Positions 43,589-51,385 of a stretch of DNA of 64,000 nt are shown in pieces; the first letter of the stretch is position 1, and every line of letters begins with the position of its first letter. The DNA lies in contig NZ_SRPF01000002.1 of assembly GCF_004785685.1 (NCBI RefSeq), positions 558,001-622,000 on the forward strand, read 5' to 3'. This DNA is from Marinobacter confluentis. GTDB taxonomy: Bacteria > Pseudomonadota > Gammaproteobacteria > Pseudomonadales > Oleiphilaceae. A model generated the notes under the pieces. That model was given only the letters and a program-made list of their open reading frames with translations, did not search any database and was not told the origin of the DNA. Position numbers and translations under genes: made by a program.

Positions 43589-44257
43589 TCAGTGCAACGA
43601 CATCAGCCTGTCCGCAACCTCAACCAGGCTGTCGCCAGTCACGTCCGCCGGCACAAAAACATCACCGGGCCGACACTCAAGGCGCGCACACCAACCGGCA
43701 AGGGCTCCGGCGCGTTTCGCGCCGTGGCAATCCCAGGCATGCACCGCTACCAGAGCAAGGCGCTCAATGGGCGTTTCCATGGTCTTTGCGGCGAAATGGT
43801 AGATGTTTGGATGAGGTTTCCAGACGCCTGCGGATTGAGCCGTCACAACCTGATCAACAAACCTGGACAGCCCTGCCCCTTCCAGAAAACGGCGCGTTTT
43901 ATCGGGACTGTTCACGGTAAGGCACCCGACCGAGGCGCCCGCCTCGCAGAGTTGCCTCAATGCAGGCGCAGCATCATCAAACGTGGGCAGAGTGGCAAAA
44001 CCTTCGACCACGTACTCAATATCACGCTCACTGAGCGTATATTTCGTTTCCGTGCGAAGAGCTTCCCGTGCAACTGCTTCGAAGGGTGCCGGATCACCGG
44101 CAAGGGTCAGTGCCATGGCATCGCGCTGAAAGCGCAGAAACCAGGGCGCCAGAGTAGTGGCGGGCTGGCCGACTTTTTCCAGCCGAAGCGCCAGCGGATC
44201 CAAGTCAATCAATGTCTCAAGGACATCGAATAAAACGACATTCGGTGGGTAAGCCAT
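43589..44257 (-). CDS. HAD-superfamily hydrolase (haloacid dehalogenase type II-like)
   Basis: A 222-residue HAD hydrolase. Motif I is FDVLETLID with nucleophile Asp10 (the usual GTL Gly is Glu here); motif II is in CLTVNSPDKTRRF (Thr/Asn); motif III Lys is in VWKPHPNIYHFA; motif IV reads VAVHAWDCHGAKRAG, where one Asp replaces the usual pair. The cap and the phrases AGVWKPHP and H(A/S)WD(C)xGA are like L-2-haloacid dehalogenases. The substrate is unknown; the gene is convergent with lldD, whose product handles a 2-hydroxy acid, but no functional link can be claimed. Confidence 0.88.
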   Translation of the reverse strand: MAYPPNVVLFDVLETLIDLDPLALRLEKVGQPATTLAPWFLRFQRDAMALTLAGDPAPFEAVAREALRTETKYTLSERDIEYVVEGFATLPTFDDAAPALRQLCEAGASVGCLTVNSPDKTRRFLEGAGLSRFVDQVVTAQSAGVWKPHPNIYHFAAKTMETPIERLALVAVHAWDCHGAKRAGALAGWCARLECRPGDVFVPADVTGDSLVEVADRLMSLH

Positions 44258-44457
44258 AGTGAAGCCTCCCTTAGTCGCTGTGTGTCATCAAAAAGTTTAA
44301 TTCAGGTTTTCGCTGGATGCAGACCTTAAAATGGTAGTAAAAACCGAACCCTCCTACGCTACAGAGGCCAATACCCATTTTTAGCCAGGCAATGAGTAAC
44401 AAATGACCGCGAACCGTGTCCTAGTGATTAACACCATCATTGATCAGGGGAAACAGC

Positions 44458-44901
44458 ATGCACAGATTCCTGATATTCATCGTCACTGCCCTGCTGACAA
44501 CCGCCAGCCCGCTGGCCGCCGAATCACCGGTTTATACAGGCCTGCTCAGCAACACCGGCGCGGGCGGTTATGACACGGTGAGCTACTTTGAGGAAGGGAA
44601 ACCCACGAAGGGTTCGGCGGATTACACCACCGACTACCAGGGAGCAACCTGGCGATTCGCCAGCGCCGAGAACCTTGCGCGCTTCAAAGACAATCCTGAG
44701 CGCTACGCACCAGCCTATGGCGGCTACTGCGCCTGGGCGGTCAGCCAGGGTTATCTTGCCAAGGGCGACCCGAGGCATTGGAGCATCAAACAGGGCAGGC
44801 TATACCTGAACTACAACCAATCGGTGCAGGACAGCTGGCTGAAGAGCCCAGAAGAGTTCATTGTTCAGGCGGATGCAAACTGGCCTGGAGTTCTGGAATA
44901 G
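44458..44901 (+). CDS. Secreted YHS-domain protein
   Basis: A 147-residue exported protein. Signal peptide 1-21 (FLIFIVTALLTTASPLAAES). The rest is a YHS domain: AGGYDTVSYFEEGKPTKGSADYTTDYQGATWRFASAENLARFKDNPERYAPAYGGYCAWAVSQG, with the single Cys (GGYCA) usual for the family. AGGGGAAACAGC precedes the ATG at 44458; an earlier in-frame start at 44440 has no such site. YHS proteins are linked with metal or heme handling in some systems, here undetermined. It is 7 bp upstream of the deoxyribosyltransferase gene and may be cotranscribed. Confidence 0.9.
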   Translation: MHRFLIFIVTALLTTASPLAAESPVYTGLLSNTGAGGYDTVSYFEEGKPTKGSADYTTDYQGATWRFASAENLARFKDNPERYAPAYGGYCAWAVSQGYLAKGDPRHWSIKQGRLYLNYNQSVQDSWLKSPEEFIVQADANWPGVLE

Positions 44902-44908
44902 TTGATCC

Positions 44909-45454
44909 ATGGCACAAACAAAACGAATTTACCTTGCGGGACCAGAAGTCTTCTTCCCCGCGGCGGAACATAAGACCATCGTCGCCGAGAAAAAACGCCT
45001 GCTTCAGGAGCACGGGTTCGAGGGCATCGACCCGCTGGACACCGAACTGGCATTTTCAGGCAATGAGGCAAAACTCAGGCGCGGTCACAAAATCTACCGG
45101 GCGAACCGCGGCCTGATGGACAGCTGCGATGCCATCATCGCCAACCTGACACCCTTTCGCGGCATCAGCGCAGACCCCGGCACCGTCTTTGAGGTCGGCT
45201 ATATGATCGGACAGGGCAAACGCGCCTACGGATTCACATTGGACAGCCAGCACTATCGGGAACGGGTAGGCGCAACCTGTCGGGACGAACGGGGCCACAC
45301 CATTGAGGACTTCGAAATGAGCGACAACCTGATGATCGAAGGTGGCATCTATGGTTCTGGCGGGCAACTATTTGTGGCAGAGCAGGCAGGCGAGCACCCG
45401 TTCTTCTCAGCGGACCTGTTCCGCCGCTGTGTCAGGGCGCTGGCCAATGCCTGA
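44909..45454 (+). CDS. Nucleoside 2-deoxyribosyltransferase-like protein
   Basis: A 181-residue cytoplasmic protein of the nucleoside 2-deoxyribosyltransferase family, which exchanges bases on 2'-deoxyribonucleosides. RIYLAGPEVFFPAAE (Rossmann-like first strand with the AGP motif), SCDAIIANLTPFRGISADPGTVFEVGYMIGQGKRAYGF (the catalytic Glu is expected in the DPGTVFEVG block) are diagnostic. Its ATG is 7 bp after the YHS gene stop. Nucleotide salvage or breakdown is likely; ribokinase 12 kb away is not linked to it. Confidence 0.9.
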   Translation: MAQTKRIYLAGPEVFFPAAEHKTIVAEKKRLLQEHGFEGIDPLDTELAFSGNEAKLRRGHKIYRANRGLMDSCDAIIANLTPFRGISADPGTVFEVGYMIGQGKRAYGFTLDSQHYRERVGATCRDERGHTIEDFEMSDNLMIEGGIYGSGGQLFVAEQAGEHPFFSADLFRRCVRALANA

Positions 45455-45544
45455 ACAGACCCCACTACAAATCCTGTTCGACACCCTCCCCCAAACCGGC
45501 CGGGTAGAATGGATCGGCAGGTGACCTGGGCCCCGGTGTGTATG

Positions 45545-46345
45545 CTACCGATAACGTTCGATCAGAGTGTTTGCTTGGGACTGGAATTCGGGATTCTGCA
45601 TGACCGCATCGACCTGTTCGATGATTGCGCCAGCGGACGGAAGCTTTCGCGAAATGCCTATGTGAAAAGGGATCCGGGAGTCTGGAATAAAATCAACTTT
45701 GCGAACTTTCAGATTCTTGGAGTAGCCCAGTTGTTGGGCGTTGAATCGGGCGTCTTCCGCAGGCTGCACCATGAAATCCCCTGCCCCGCGCAGCATTAGT
45801 AAATGCATCATCGCCGTCATGTTCTGGCCAGGCTCACGCTCCAGATAGCCGGGGATGTTGTCTTCTTCCCATTCGGAGCTTTTCTCAACAATCACCGTCA
45901 AACCGGACAGGTCAGCAAAGCTGGTCGCTGATTCGATCAACTCGATGTTCGGGTTGTCAGCAGAGTAGACCAGATGACCATAGTCCTGTGTGAAGAGCGG
46001 CTTCGCCGAAAAAATTGCGTAGTCCTGTCGCTCCTTCGAGGGGTAAGTCAGAAGGCCATCATTGATACCCTGTCCGACGTTGTATTGCGCTCTTGCCCAG
46101 GGCAGCACCACAGTTTCCACGGTGTATTCCGGAATATAACTGAATGCCAACCTCACCAGATCCGGAAACAGCCCGGTAGCCACATCGTCAAGCGACGAAC
46201 TATAAGGCGCAGATGCTCCGCTGAACGCAAAGATCAGTTTGTTGCTACCCAGCGAGACAGCGGGCAGAGCGAGGCATAAAGCCAAAAACGCAGGGCGCAA
46301 TGATGCCGAAAATCTTTCCAAAAAATGTTTATTGACCAAATTCAC
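45545..46345 (-). CDS. Orphan family 3 solute-binding-like protein
   Basis: A 266-residue periplasmic protein with a signal peptide (about 1-33, PAFLALCLALPAVSLGS) and a PBP2-type fold: LIFAFSGASAPYSS, VLPWARAQYNVGQGINDGLLTYPSKERQDYAIFS, SFADLSGLTVIVEKSSEWEEDN. No permease or ATPase genes are adjacent, so it may be a stand-alone sensor-type or scavenging binding protein, as seen for many such orphans in marine gammaproteobacteria. Ligand unknown. It is divergent to the alpha-hydroxy-acid oxidase gene. Confidence 0.87.
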   Translation of the reverse strand: MNLVNKHFLERFSASLRPAFLALCLALPAVSLGSNKLIFAFSGASAPYSSSLDDVATGLFPDLVRLAFSYIPEYTVETVVLPWARAQYNVGQGINDGLLTYPSKERQDYAIFSAKPLFTQDYGHLVYSADNPNIELIESATSFADLSGLTVIVEKSSEWEEDNIPGYLEREPGQNMTAMMHLLMLRGAGDFMVQPAEDARFNAQQLGYSKNLKVRKVDFIPDSRIPFHIGISRKLPSAGAIIEQVDAVMQNPEFQSQANTLIERYR

Positions 46346-46497
46346 CTCTGAGGCGCTCCCGGCTCGTCATCTGGGCGCCATGTGAACACCAGGCTGGATA
46401 CCATCCACCAATTCTATGGCGTTAAAGCTGCCAGTGAAATAGATATGTCGCGGTTGTCTGATTACGATTTTCAATAAAGCCTAGCCATCCGGGGTTT

Positions 46498-46527
46498 TTT
46501 ACACCCTATTGGCCCTAGCGTTATAGT
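46498..46527 (+). promoter_or_regulatory. Sigma-70-type promoter of the alpha-hydroxy-acid oxidase gene
   Basis: TTTACA (46498-46503) and TATAGT (46522-46527) with an 18-base spacer, ending 54 bases before the ATG. Each box has four or five of six consensus bases. The spacing and position are good but short motifs of this kind also occur by chance. Confidence 0.45.
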
Positions 46528-46581
46528 AGCACCCATAAAAACAACTGAATGCCGCAACGCACGGCCATAAGGAGCTCCAGA

Positions 46582-47874
46582 ATGGGCAACGGCCCCGGAG
46601 GTCGTAAAGCACCGACCATCAGCCGCCAGCAAGACATTTACAGCAAGGGCCTTAGCGGCGAAAGACCATTGGTGCCGGTGGATTTTAATGCGCTCGAGCG
46701 CAAGGGCCGCGACGCCATGAGCGCGGAAGCCTATGCCTACATCGCCGGCGGGGCAGGCCTCGAAAGTACCATGCGAGCAAACCGGGAATCCTTTGACCGC
46801 CAGCGCATTGTTCCGCGCATGCTCAACGACGTTTCCGAGCGGGACACAACCGTTAACCTGTTCGGCCGCACCCTGCCCAGCCCCTTCCTGCTGAGCCCGA
46901 TCGGCGTGCTGGAAATGGCGCACCAGAATGCAGACGAGGCTGTTGGCCGTGCCGCCACAGCCGAGGGCATACCCATGATCTTCTCCAACCAGGCGTCGCA
47001 GCCCATGGAGCAGGTAGCCGATGCCATGGGTGACGGCGCACGCTGGTTCCAGCTGTACTGGAGTAAATCCGACGACCTGGTGCGAAGCCTGGTCAGCCGG
47101 GCCGAGAAATGTGGATGCGAAGCCATCGTGGTCACACTGGATACCACCATGCTGGGCTGGCGCACCAGGGATCTGGATCTGGCCTACCTGCCCTTTCTGC
47201 GGGGCAAAGGCATAGCCCAGTACACCAGCGACCCGGTGTTTCTGGAAAGCCTGAAAAACCCAAGCCCGCAGGCCAATATGGCAAGGCCCAAACTGTCGCT
47301 GGAGACCCTCAAGACCCTGAAACAGATCGGCCAGTCCTGGCCCGGTGGTGCCCTGGACGGCATCAGTTCCGGCAAGGCCATGGCGGCGGTACAGGAATTT
47401 ATCGCTGTTTATTCCAAACCCTCGTTAACCTGGGACGATCTGAAGATGCTGCGTGACCACACCCGCCTGCCAATCGTGCTCAAGGGCATCCAGCATCCGG
47501 ACGACGGCCGCAAAGCGGTCGACTATGGCATGGACGGCATCATTGTCTCCAACCACGGCGGACGCCAGGTGGACGGCGCCATTGGCAGCCTCGAGGCCCT
47601 GCCAGCGGTGATTGAAGCGGTTGCCGGCCGAATACCCGTCATCATGGACAGCGGCATCCGCACCGGCGCCGACGTCTTCAAGGCGCTGGCGCTGGGTGCC
47701 AAAGCCGTTTGTCTGGGCCGGCCCTGGGTCTACGGCCTGGCGATTGCCGGCGAGGCCGGTGTGAGGGAAGTGATTGCCAACCTGAAAACGGATTTTGAAC
47801 TGACCATGGGGCTTTCCGGTTGCAAGTCCATCAGTGAGATTACACCCGAGGCGCTGAGCCATGCGAACTGGTGA
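46582..47874 (+). CDS. FMN-dependent alpha-hydroxy-acid oxidase (lactate monooxygenase/oxidase-like)
   Basis: A 430-residue flavoprotein of the same family as LldD but longer, resembling lactate 2-monooxygenase-type proteins. FMN/active-site blocks: [115 protein letters not shown] and CLGRPWVYGL. The insertion between strands (FLESLKNPSPQAN) is the longer loop of this branch. AAGGAG lies 7 bases before the ATG at 46582; an upstream ATG at 46549 is less well placed. Substrate is unproved; lactate, glycolate or mandelate are possible. Confidence 0.9.
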   Translation: MGNGPGGRKAPTISRQQDIYSKGLSGERPLVPVDFNALERKGRDAMSAEAYAYIAGGAGLESTMRANRESFDRQRIVPRMLNDVSERDTTVNLFGRTLPSPFLLSPIGVLEMAHQNADEAVGRAATAEGIPMIFSNQASQPMEQVADAMGDGARWFQLYWSKSDDLVRSLVSRAEKCGCEAIVVTLDTTMLGWRTRDLDLAYLPFLRGKGIAQYTSDPVFLESLKNPSPQANMARPKLSLETLKTLKQIGQSWPGGALDGISSGKAMAAVQEFIAVYSKPSLTWDDLKMLRDHTRLPIVLKGIQHPDDGRKAVDYGMDGIIVSNHGGRQVDGAIGSLEALPAVIEAVAGRIPVIMDSGIRTGADVFKALALGAKAVCLGRPWVYGLAIAGEAGVREVIANLKTDFELTMGLSGCKSISEITPEALSHANW

Positions 47875-47954
47875 AGTGCCGTGACAGCGCAAAAGAGCGC
47901 CCCCTGACTAAAAACTTCGAAAGGTTCAAGCCAAAAAACAAACGGAGCAGATCA

Positions 47955-48269
47955 GTGACAACACTCGGTTATATTCTAATTGCTCTGGCGGTCTTCCCGT
48001 CGCTTCTCCTCAAGAAAAAAACGATAGAGAGTCTGGGAAAAGTTTCCTACCCGGTGTTCGGCATAGGCTGGATACTGGTTGGAATCGGGAATTTCACGGG
48101 TGGGACTATGATTGGCTCACGCCGGGAGTACAACGTTTTCAACAGTTACACGATGCGGGAAACCTGGACCATGGAGAGCGACCCGGTTCCGTTCGTGATT
48201 TCGAACGTTGCGTTTATTCTCATCGGTGTCGGCACAATTATCTGGAGTTTTCTGCGTAAAAAGACCTAG
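47955..48269 (+). CDS. Small membrane protein, hypothetical (GTG start)
   Basis: A 104-residue protein with three predicted helices (about 5-22, 35-55, 78-100). GTG at 47955 follows ACGGAGCAGATCA, a good site, and starts the first helix immediately; the longer open frame back to 47871 overlaps the preceding gene and is basic and less likely. No family recognised. It is 80 bp after the oxidase gene on the same strand and could be cotranscribed. Confidence 0.65.
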   Translation: MTTLGYILIALAVFPSLLLKKKTIESLGKVSYPVFGIGWILVGIGNFTGGTMIGSRREYNVFNSYTMRETWTMESDPVPFVISNVAFILIGVGTIIWSFLRKKT

Positions 48270-48288
48270 TCTCAATGAGACTGGAGAC

Positions 48289-48323
48289 TGGGGTCAGACC
48301 CCAGGACATTTGGTGCAGCAAAA
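48289..48323. repeat. Dispersed near-palindromic repeat, copy 1
   Basis: TGGGGTCAGACCCCA (a near-perfect palindrome) followed by GGACATTTGGTGCAGCAAAA. A second copy with three differences in 35 bases lies at 57666-57700. It sits between convergent genes. It resembles the short REP/RAYT-type elements carried by many gammaproteobacteria, but the transposase is not in the window. Confidence 0.85.
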
Positions 48324-48345
48324 ACACAGGGATCTCTATACCCTG

Positions 48346-49266
48346 TTAGGTTGAAAGCGCATATTCAATCGCCGCGCACACCGCGGTTACCTGCGCCGCA
48401 TTGCATTGTTCGGGAGTTGCCCGGTCGCTGTCCGGGTAGACCTCGGTTGTGGTCCGATAGCGGGCATTGGTCATACTCGTGCAAAGGCCAAGCTGGGCTA
48501 GCGGATACCGGATAACGCCCAAGTCCGCCGCCGGTGAGCCCAGAATCTCGCCCTTTTCATCCGCCGGTGCGATATGGGTCACCTTTTCCACGGCCTTGAT
48601 CAGCGCCTGCTGGAATTCAGGCTGCGGACGCTCGGTGTCATCCACCAGGTAGAAGCCATCCGGAATGGTCCCCGGCTCGAACGGCTTGCCATCACGGGCC
48701 GCAAGCGCCGGGCGGAACTCGGTTTCGTCGGTATCGGTAGTCTCATGCAGGTCGATGTGCAGCAATATCGGCTCATCAATCGACGCGACCAGTTGCATTA
48801 GCGCCAAGGACTCTCCGGCCTGGCCACCATCACGAAACGAGCGGTTGGGATCCACCGCGTGCGCATTCCAGCGGTGAATACGCTCATAAGCCCAGGGGCT
48901 GACGCATGGCGCGACCAGTAGATTTACTCGGTCGGCATAGCCCGCTGTGTGCCGCTCAACAAACTGCAGCGCTCCATGAACACCGCTGGTTTCATAACCG
49001 TGCACCCCGCCCGTAACCAGCACCACCGGCCGATCGGCTCGCCAGTCCCGACTGCGGACCGCCATCAGCGGGTAAACGTCCGGGCCATATTCCAGGCGGC
49101 CGTACTCCTGCACATCGAAGCGCGAACGCAGCCTCTCGAGCGCGCTGAGCACATCGGATTCGTAACTGCGCTGACGGGTCTGCTGTAACAGCCACTCAGC
49201 GCGCTCCTCCGCGCCCCATGGTTTACCGGGCGCGCCGATTGGATAAGTTGCCGGAACTGTGTTCAT
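48346..49266 (-). CDS. M14-family metallocarboxypeptidase
   Basis: A 306-residue zinc peptidase of the M14 superfamily (succinylglutamate desuccinylase/carboxypeptidase-like). Zinc ligands: HGYE in VLVTGGVHGYETSG and the later His in LLHIDLHETTDTDE. The substrate-binding Asn-Arg pair is in DPNRSFRDGG. The catalytic Glu is probably in TTEVYPDS near the C-terminus. No signal peptide, so cytoplasmic. GAGGA precedes the ATG at 49266. Family placement is sound; the peptide or amide cleaved is not known. Confidence 0.87.
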   Translation of the reverse strand: MNTVPATYPIGAPGKPWGAEERAEWLLQQTRQRSYESDVLSALERLRSRFDVQEYGRLEYGPDVYPLMAVRSRDWRADRPVVLVTGGVHGYETSGVHGALQFVERHTAGYADRVNLLVAPCVSPWAYERIHRWNAHAVDPNRSFRDGGQAGESLALMQLVASIDEPILLHIDLHETTDTDETEFRPALAARDGKPFEPGTIPDGFYLVDDTERPQPEFQQALIKAVEKVTHIAPADEKGEILGSPAADLGVIRYPLAQLGLCTSMTNARYRTTTEVYPDSDRATPEQCNAAQVTAVCAAIEYALST

Positions 49267-49288
49267 TCGACGCTGTTCCTCGGTCCAG

Positions 49289-49516
49289 TCACTGACGCAT
49301 CTCCTGCCTGCGCATCGGCATGGCATCGATCCGGCGGAAAATCCCCTCAAGGTTGAGGCCGGGTTCACGGCTCTTGATGCCACCGTCTTTTCCGATCAGC
49401 AACACCCTGTCCTCAGGACGGGACTTGTTGAGCAGATCTGTCACATCCCTTTCAACGCCACCAGCCACGTTTGCGCAGTCAGCAGGATCAGCATTAGCGC
49501 CCAACAAACATTGTGT
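49289..49516 (-). pseudogene. C-terminal remnant of a DUF4174 protein
   Basis: Reading from 49507 (TTG) or from the preceding stop, about 70 residues ending in RVLLIGKDGGIKSREPGLNLEGIFRRIDAMPMRRQEMR. This tail is the characteristic end of DUF4174 (exported thioredoxin-like) proteins; the first half of the domain is missing. The remnant is in the same frame as, and separated only by the stop TAA from, the upstream rhodanese gene, so the front of the DUF4174 gene may have been lost when the two came together. A short real protein is not excluded. Confidence 0.55.
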
Positions 49517-49846
49517 TTATGGATTACGCGCCTCCCGCGCCTCGGCAACGCTACCCACATTATTTACATTGGTGTAGCCCGCACTTTCCAGGGCAGATTT
49601 GGCTTTACCGGCTCTGCCTCCACTTTTGCAGTACAGATTTATTTCCGTGTCTTTGTCCGGAAACCGTTCGGTCACCTCTGCAACAATGTTGCCGTGCGGA
49701 ATGAGGGGGTCTCCATCAATGTGATTCTGCTGATGCTCGGCTTCCGAACGTACATCAATCCAGACCGACTTCGCTTGCGCGAGCATCGGGGTGAGCGTCA
49801 GTGATGCCAGAATCAGGGCTGTCCTCACTGATACAAACTTAAGCAT
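49517..49846 (-). CDS. Periplasmic single-domain rhodanese (PspE-like)
   Basis: A 109-residue protein with a Sec signal peptide (1-25, TALILASLTLTPMLAQA) and one rhodanese domain: VWIDVRSEAEHQQNHIDG and the active-site loop LYCKSGGRAGKAKSALESAGYTNV, with catalytic Cys in C-K-S-G-G-R. Length and layout are those of PspE and similar periplasmic sulfurtransferases. AGGAGTCTTTT precedes the ATG. A DUF4174 remnant follows in the same frame after its stop. Confidence 0.92.
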   Translation of the reverse strand: MLKFVSVRTALILASLTLTPMLAQAKSVWIDVRSEAEHQQNHIDGDPLIPHGNIVAEVTERFPDKDTEINLYCKSGGRAGKAKSALESAGYTNVNNVGSVAEAREARNP

Positions 49847-49975
49847 AAAAGACTCCTGACATTGCGGGTTGCCACACTTTACGATAAAACCCCTTGGATA
49901 AGTTCACAACAGCCGTTGTTTCGAAAGCACGATGCTGTTGCTATTCGGTTAATCGAAATGAAACAGGGAAACAAG

Positions 49976-50446
49976 ATGACAAAAGCATCCCGAAAAGGCT
50001 TCACCCTGATTGAGCTTGTCATCGTAATCGCTATTCTCGGAATTCTCGCCGCCTTTGCCCTGCCTCGCTTTGCAGATCTCGGCGCTGACAGCCGGGTTGC
50101 CACCCTTGAAGCCCTGGAGGGGTCCATGCGATCAGCTGCAGGCATAGCACACTCCCTTGCAATCGTTGGGAACAAGCTCGACTGCCCAACGAACCATACC
50201 GTGGAGATGGAAGGCGAAACGGTCACCATGCGCTGCGGATACCCCTGCCCCCATCCCAATGGCATCGGCAAAGCCGTTGACGCCACCGGCAATTATTCGT
50301 TCGTTGGCGGAAACTGTAGCGGGCAACTAGGAGCCGTCGATGTGCAGATTACCGACGCGCCGGATCCTGCCAACTGTAAGATCCGTTATACGTCGGCAAG
50401 GCAGAACCGCCAGCCCGGCATCGCATTGACCACAAGTGGCTGTTGA
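49976..50446 (+). CDS. Type IV prepilin-like protein, orphan
   Basis: A 156-residue prepilin: short basic leader MTKASRKG, then the class III signal and helix FTLIELVIVIAILGILAAFALPRF, with cleavage after Gly8 by prepilin peptidase and Glu at +5. The C-terminal globular part has six Cys (DCPTNHT, RCGYPCPH, GNCSG, ANCKIR, SGC), suggesting up to three disulfides. AGGGAAACAAG precedes the ATG at 49976. The other pilus genes are not next to it, so it may be an adhesive minor pilin or a MSHA-like pilin. The globular domain was not matched to a family. Confidence 0.88.
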   Translation: MTKASRKGFTLIELVIVIAILGILAAFALPRFADLGADSRVATLEALEGSMRSAAGIAHSLAIVGNKLDCPTNHTVEMEGETVTMRCGYPCPHPNGIGKAVDATGNYSFVGGNCSGQLGAVDVQITDAPDPANCKIRYTSARQNRQPGIALTTSGC

Positions 50447-50521
50447 TTCCCCAATTAGTAAAGCCCGAACATTGCGCGAGCAGCCCCCATTGCTCCGAAC
50501 AACGACAAAGGAACAACAGCG

Positions 50522-50956
50522 ATGACCGTGTGTGGAGTTGAACTGAGCGGCAGCGATGCAGTGATTTGCCTGCTAAACATGGACAGGGGGCAGTTCAACC
50601 TGCCTGATTGCAAGGTGCGTAAACTGTCACTACCGAAGAACCACAGCCGTGACGATCTTAAACAGTTCCAGGCAAACTTTGCGGAGTTACAGGCCGATTA
50701 CGGGGTTACCCACGTCGCGATCAAAGAGCGGATGCCAAAAGGCAAATTTGCCGGTGGCGCCATCAGTTTCAAAATGGAAGCCGCCATTCAACTGATCACC
50801 GAACCCGAATTGACAGTGACGCTGCTGCCCCCGACACTGATCAAATCCACCCTGGCATCCAACCCCCTGCCCATTGCCTTTGCCGACACAGGTTTGAAGG
50901 CTTTTCAGGAGGCGGCCTTTACCGCTGCCTATGTCGGGCAACTGGCTGGCCAGTAG
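50522..50956 (+). CDS. DUF3010-family protein
   Basis: A 144-residue cytoplasmic protein of unknown function, DUF3010. MTVCGVELSGSDAVICLL and HVAIKERMPKGKFAGGAISFKMEAAIQL are typical of the family, which occurs mostly in marine gammaproteobacteria such as Vibrio and Shewanella. The fold is RNase H-like by pattern (CGVELSGSDA, an Asp after the first strand). The gene is followed at 24 bp by the small zinc-ribbon-like gene. No role is established. Confidence 0.85.
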   Translation: MTVCGVELSGSDAVICLLNMDRGQFNLPDCKVRKLSLPKNHSRDDLKQFQANFAELQADYGVTHVAIKERMPKGKFAGGAISFKMEAAIQLITEPELTVTLLPPTLIKSTLASNPLPIAFADTGLKAFQEAAFTAAYVGQLAGQ

Positions 50957-50979
50957 ACGGATTCAACGCGAGGTGTCTG

Positions 50980-51147
50980 ATGGACTATGAACACGCAATT
51001 GTGAAAGTTGAAGGCAACGTCGCCACCCTGCTTTGCAACGGCTGCGGCATCTTTATCGCCGAAGGCAAGGAACATGAGGATCGTGAGCACTACTGTGCTC
51101 TGTGCATGGCTGGGAATTGCAAAGCAAAATTCAAGAAAGGAAACTAA
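50980..51147 (+). CDS. Small Cys-rich zinc-ribbon-like protein (55 residues)
   Basis: ATG at 50980, TAA at 51145-51147; GAGGT precedes the start. The 55 residues carry CNGCG and CALC motifs about 20 residues apart plus a further Cys (AGNCKA), suitable for one zinc site, and a basic C-terminus (KAKFKKGN). It is 24 bp downstream of the DUF3010 gene and probably cotranscribed. No family is recognised. It is followed by an inverted repeat GAGAAGC ... GCTTCTC without T tract. Confidence 0.6.
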   Translation: MDYEHAIVKVEGNVATLLCNGCGIFIAEGKEHEDREHYCALCMAGNCKAKFKKGN

Positions 51148-51385
51148 AAACCAACCGATTTATTACCTTCGAGAAGCGACGCGATGCTGCTTCTCGGGAT
51201 TGGCGTTACTCCACGATATCTCGCGCATGGCTTTGCGGTCCGCCCGGTGGTCCAAAATCACATCGCTCCTGATGTTTTATCGGCTACAATCCAAAGAATT
51301 TGATCTCATATAGCACAGCCAGCCAAGTCTTGAAGGGTCTTCGTCAGACAAACGGGCATCGGTGCCAGATTCAGGAGAGTCCAGA

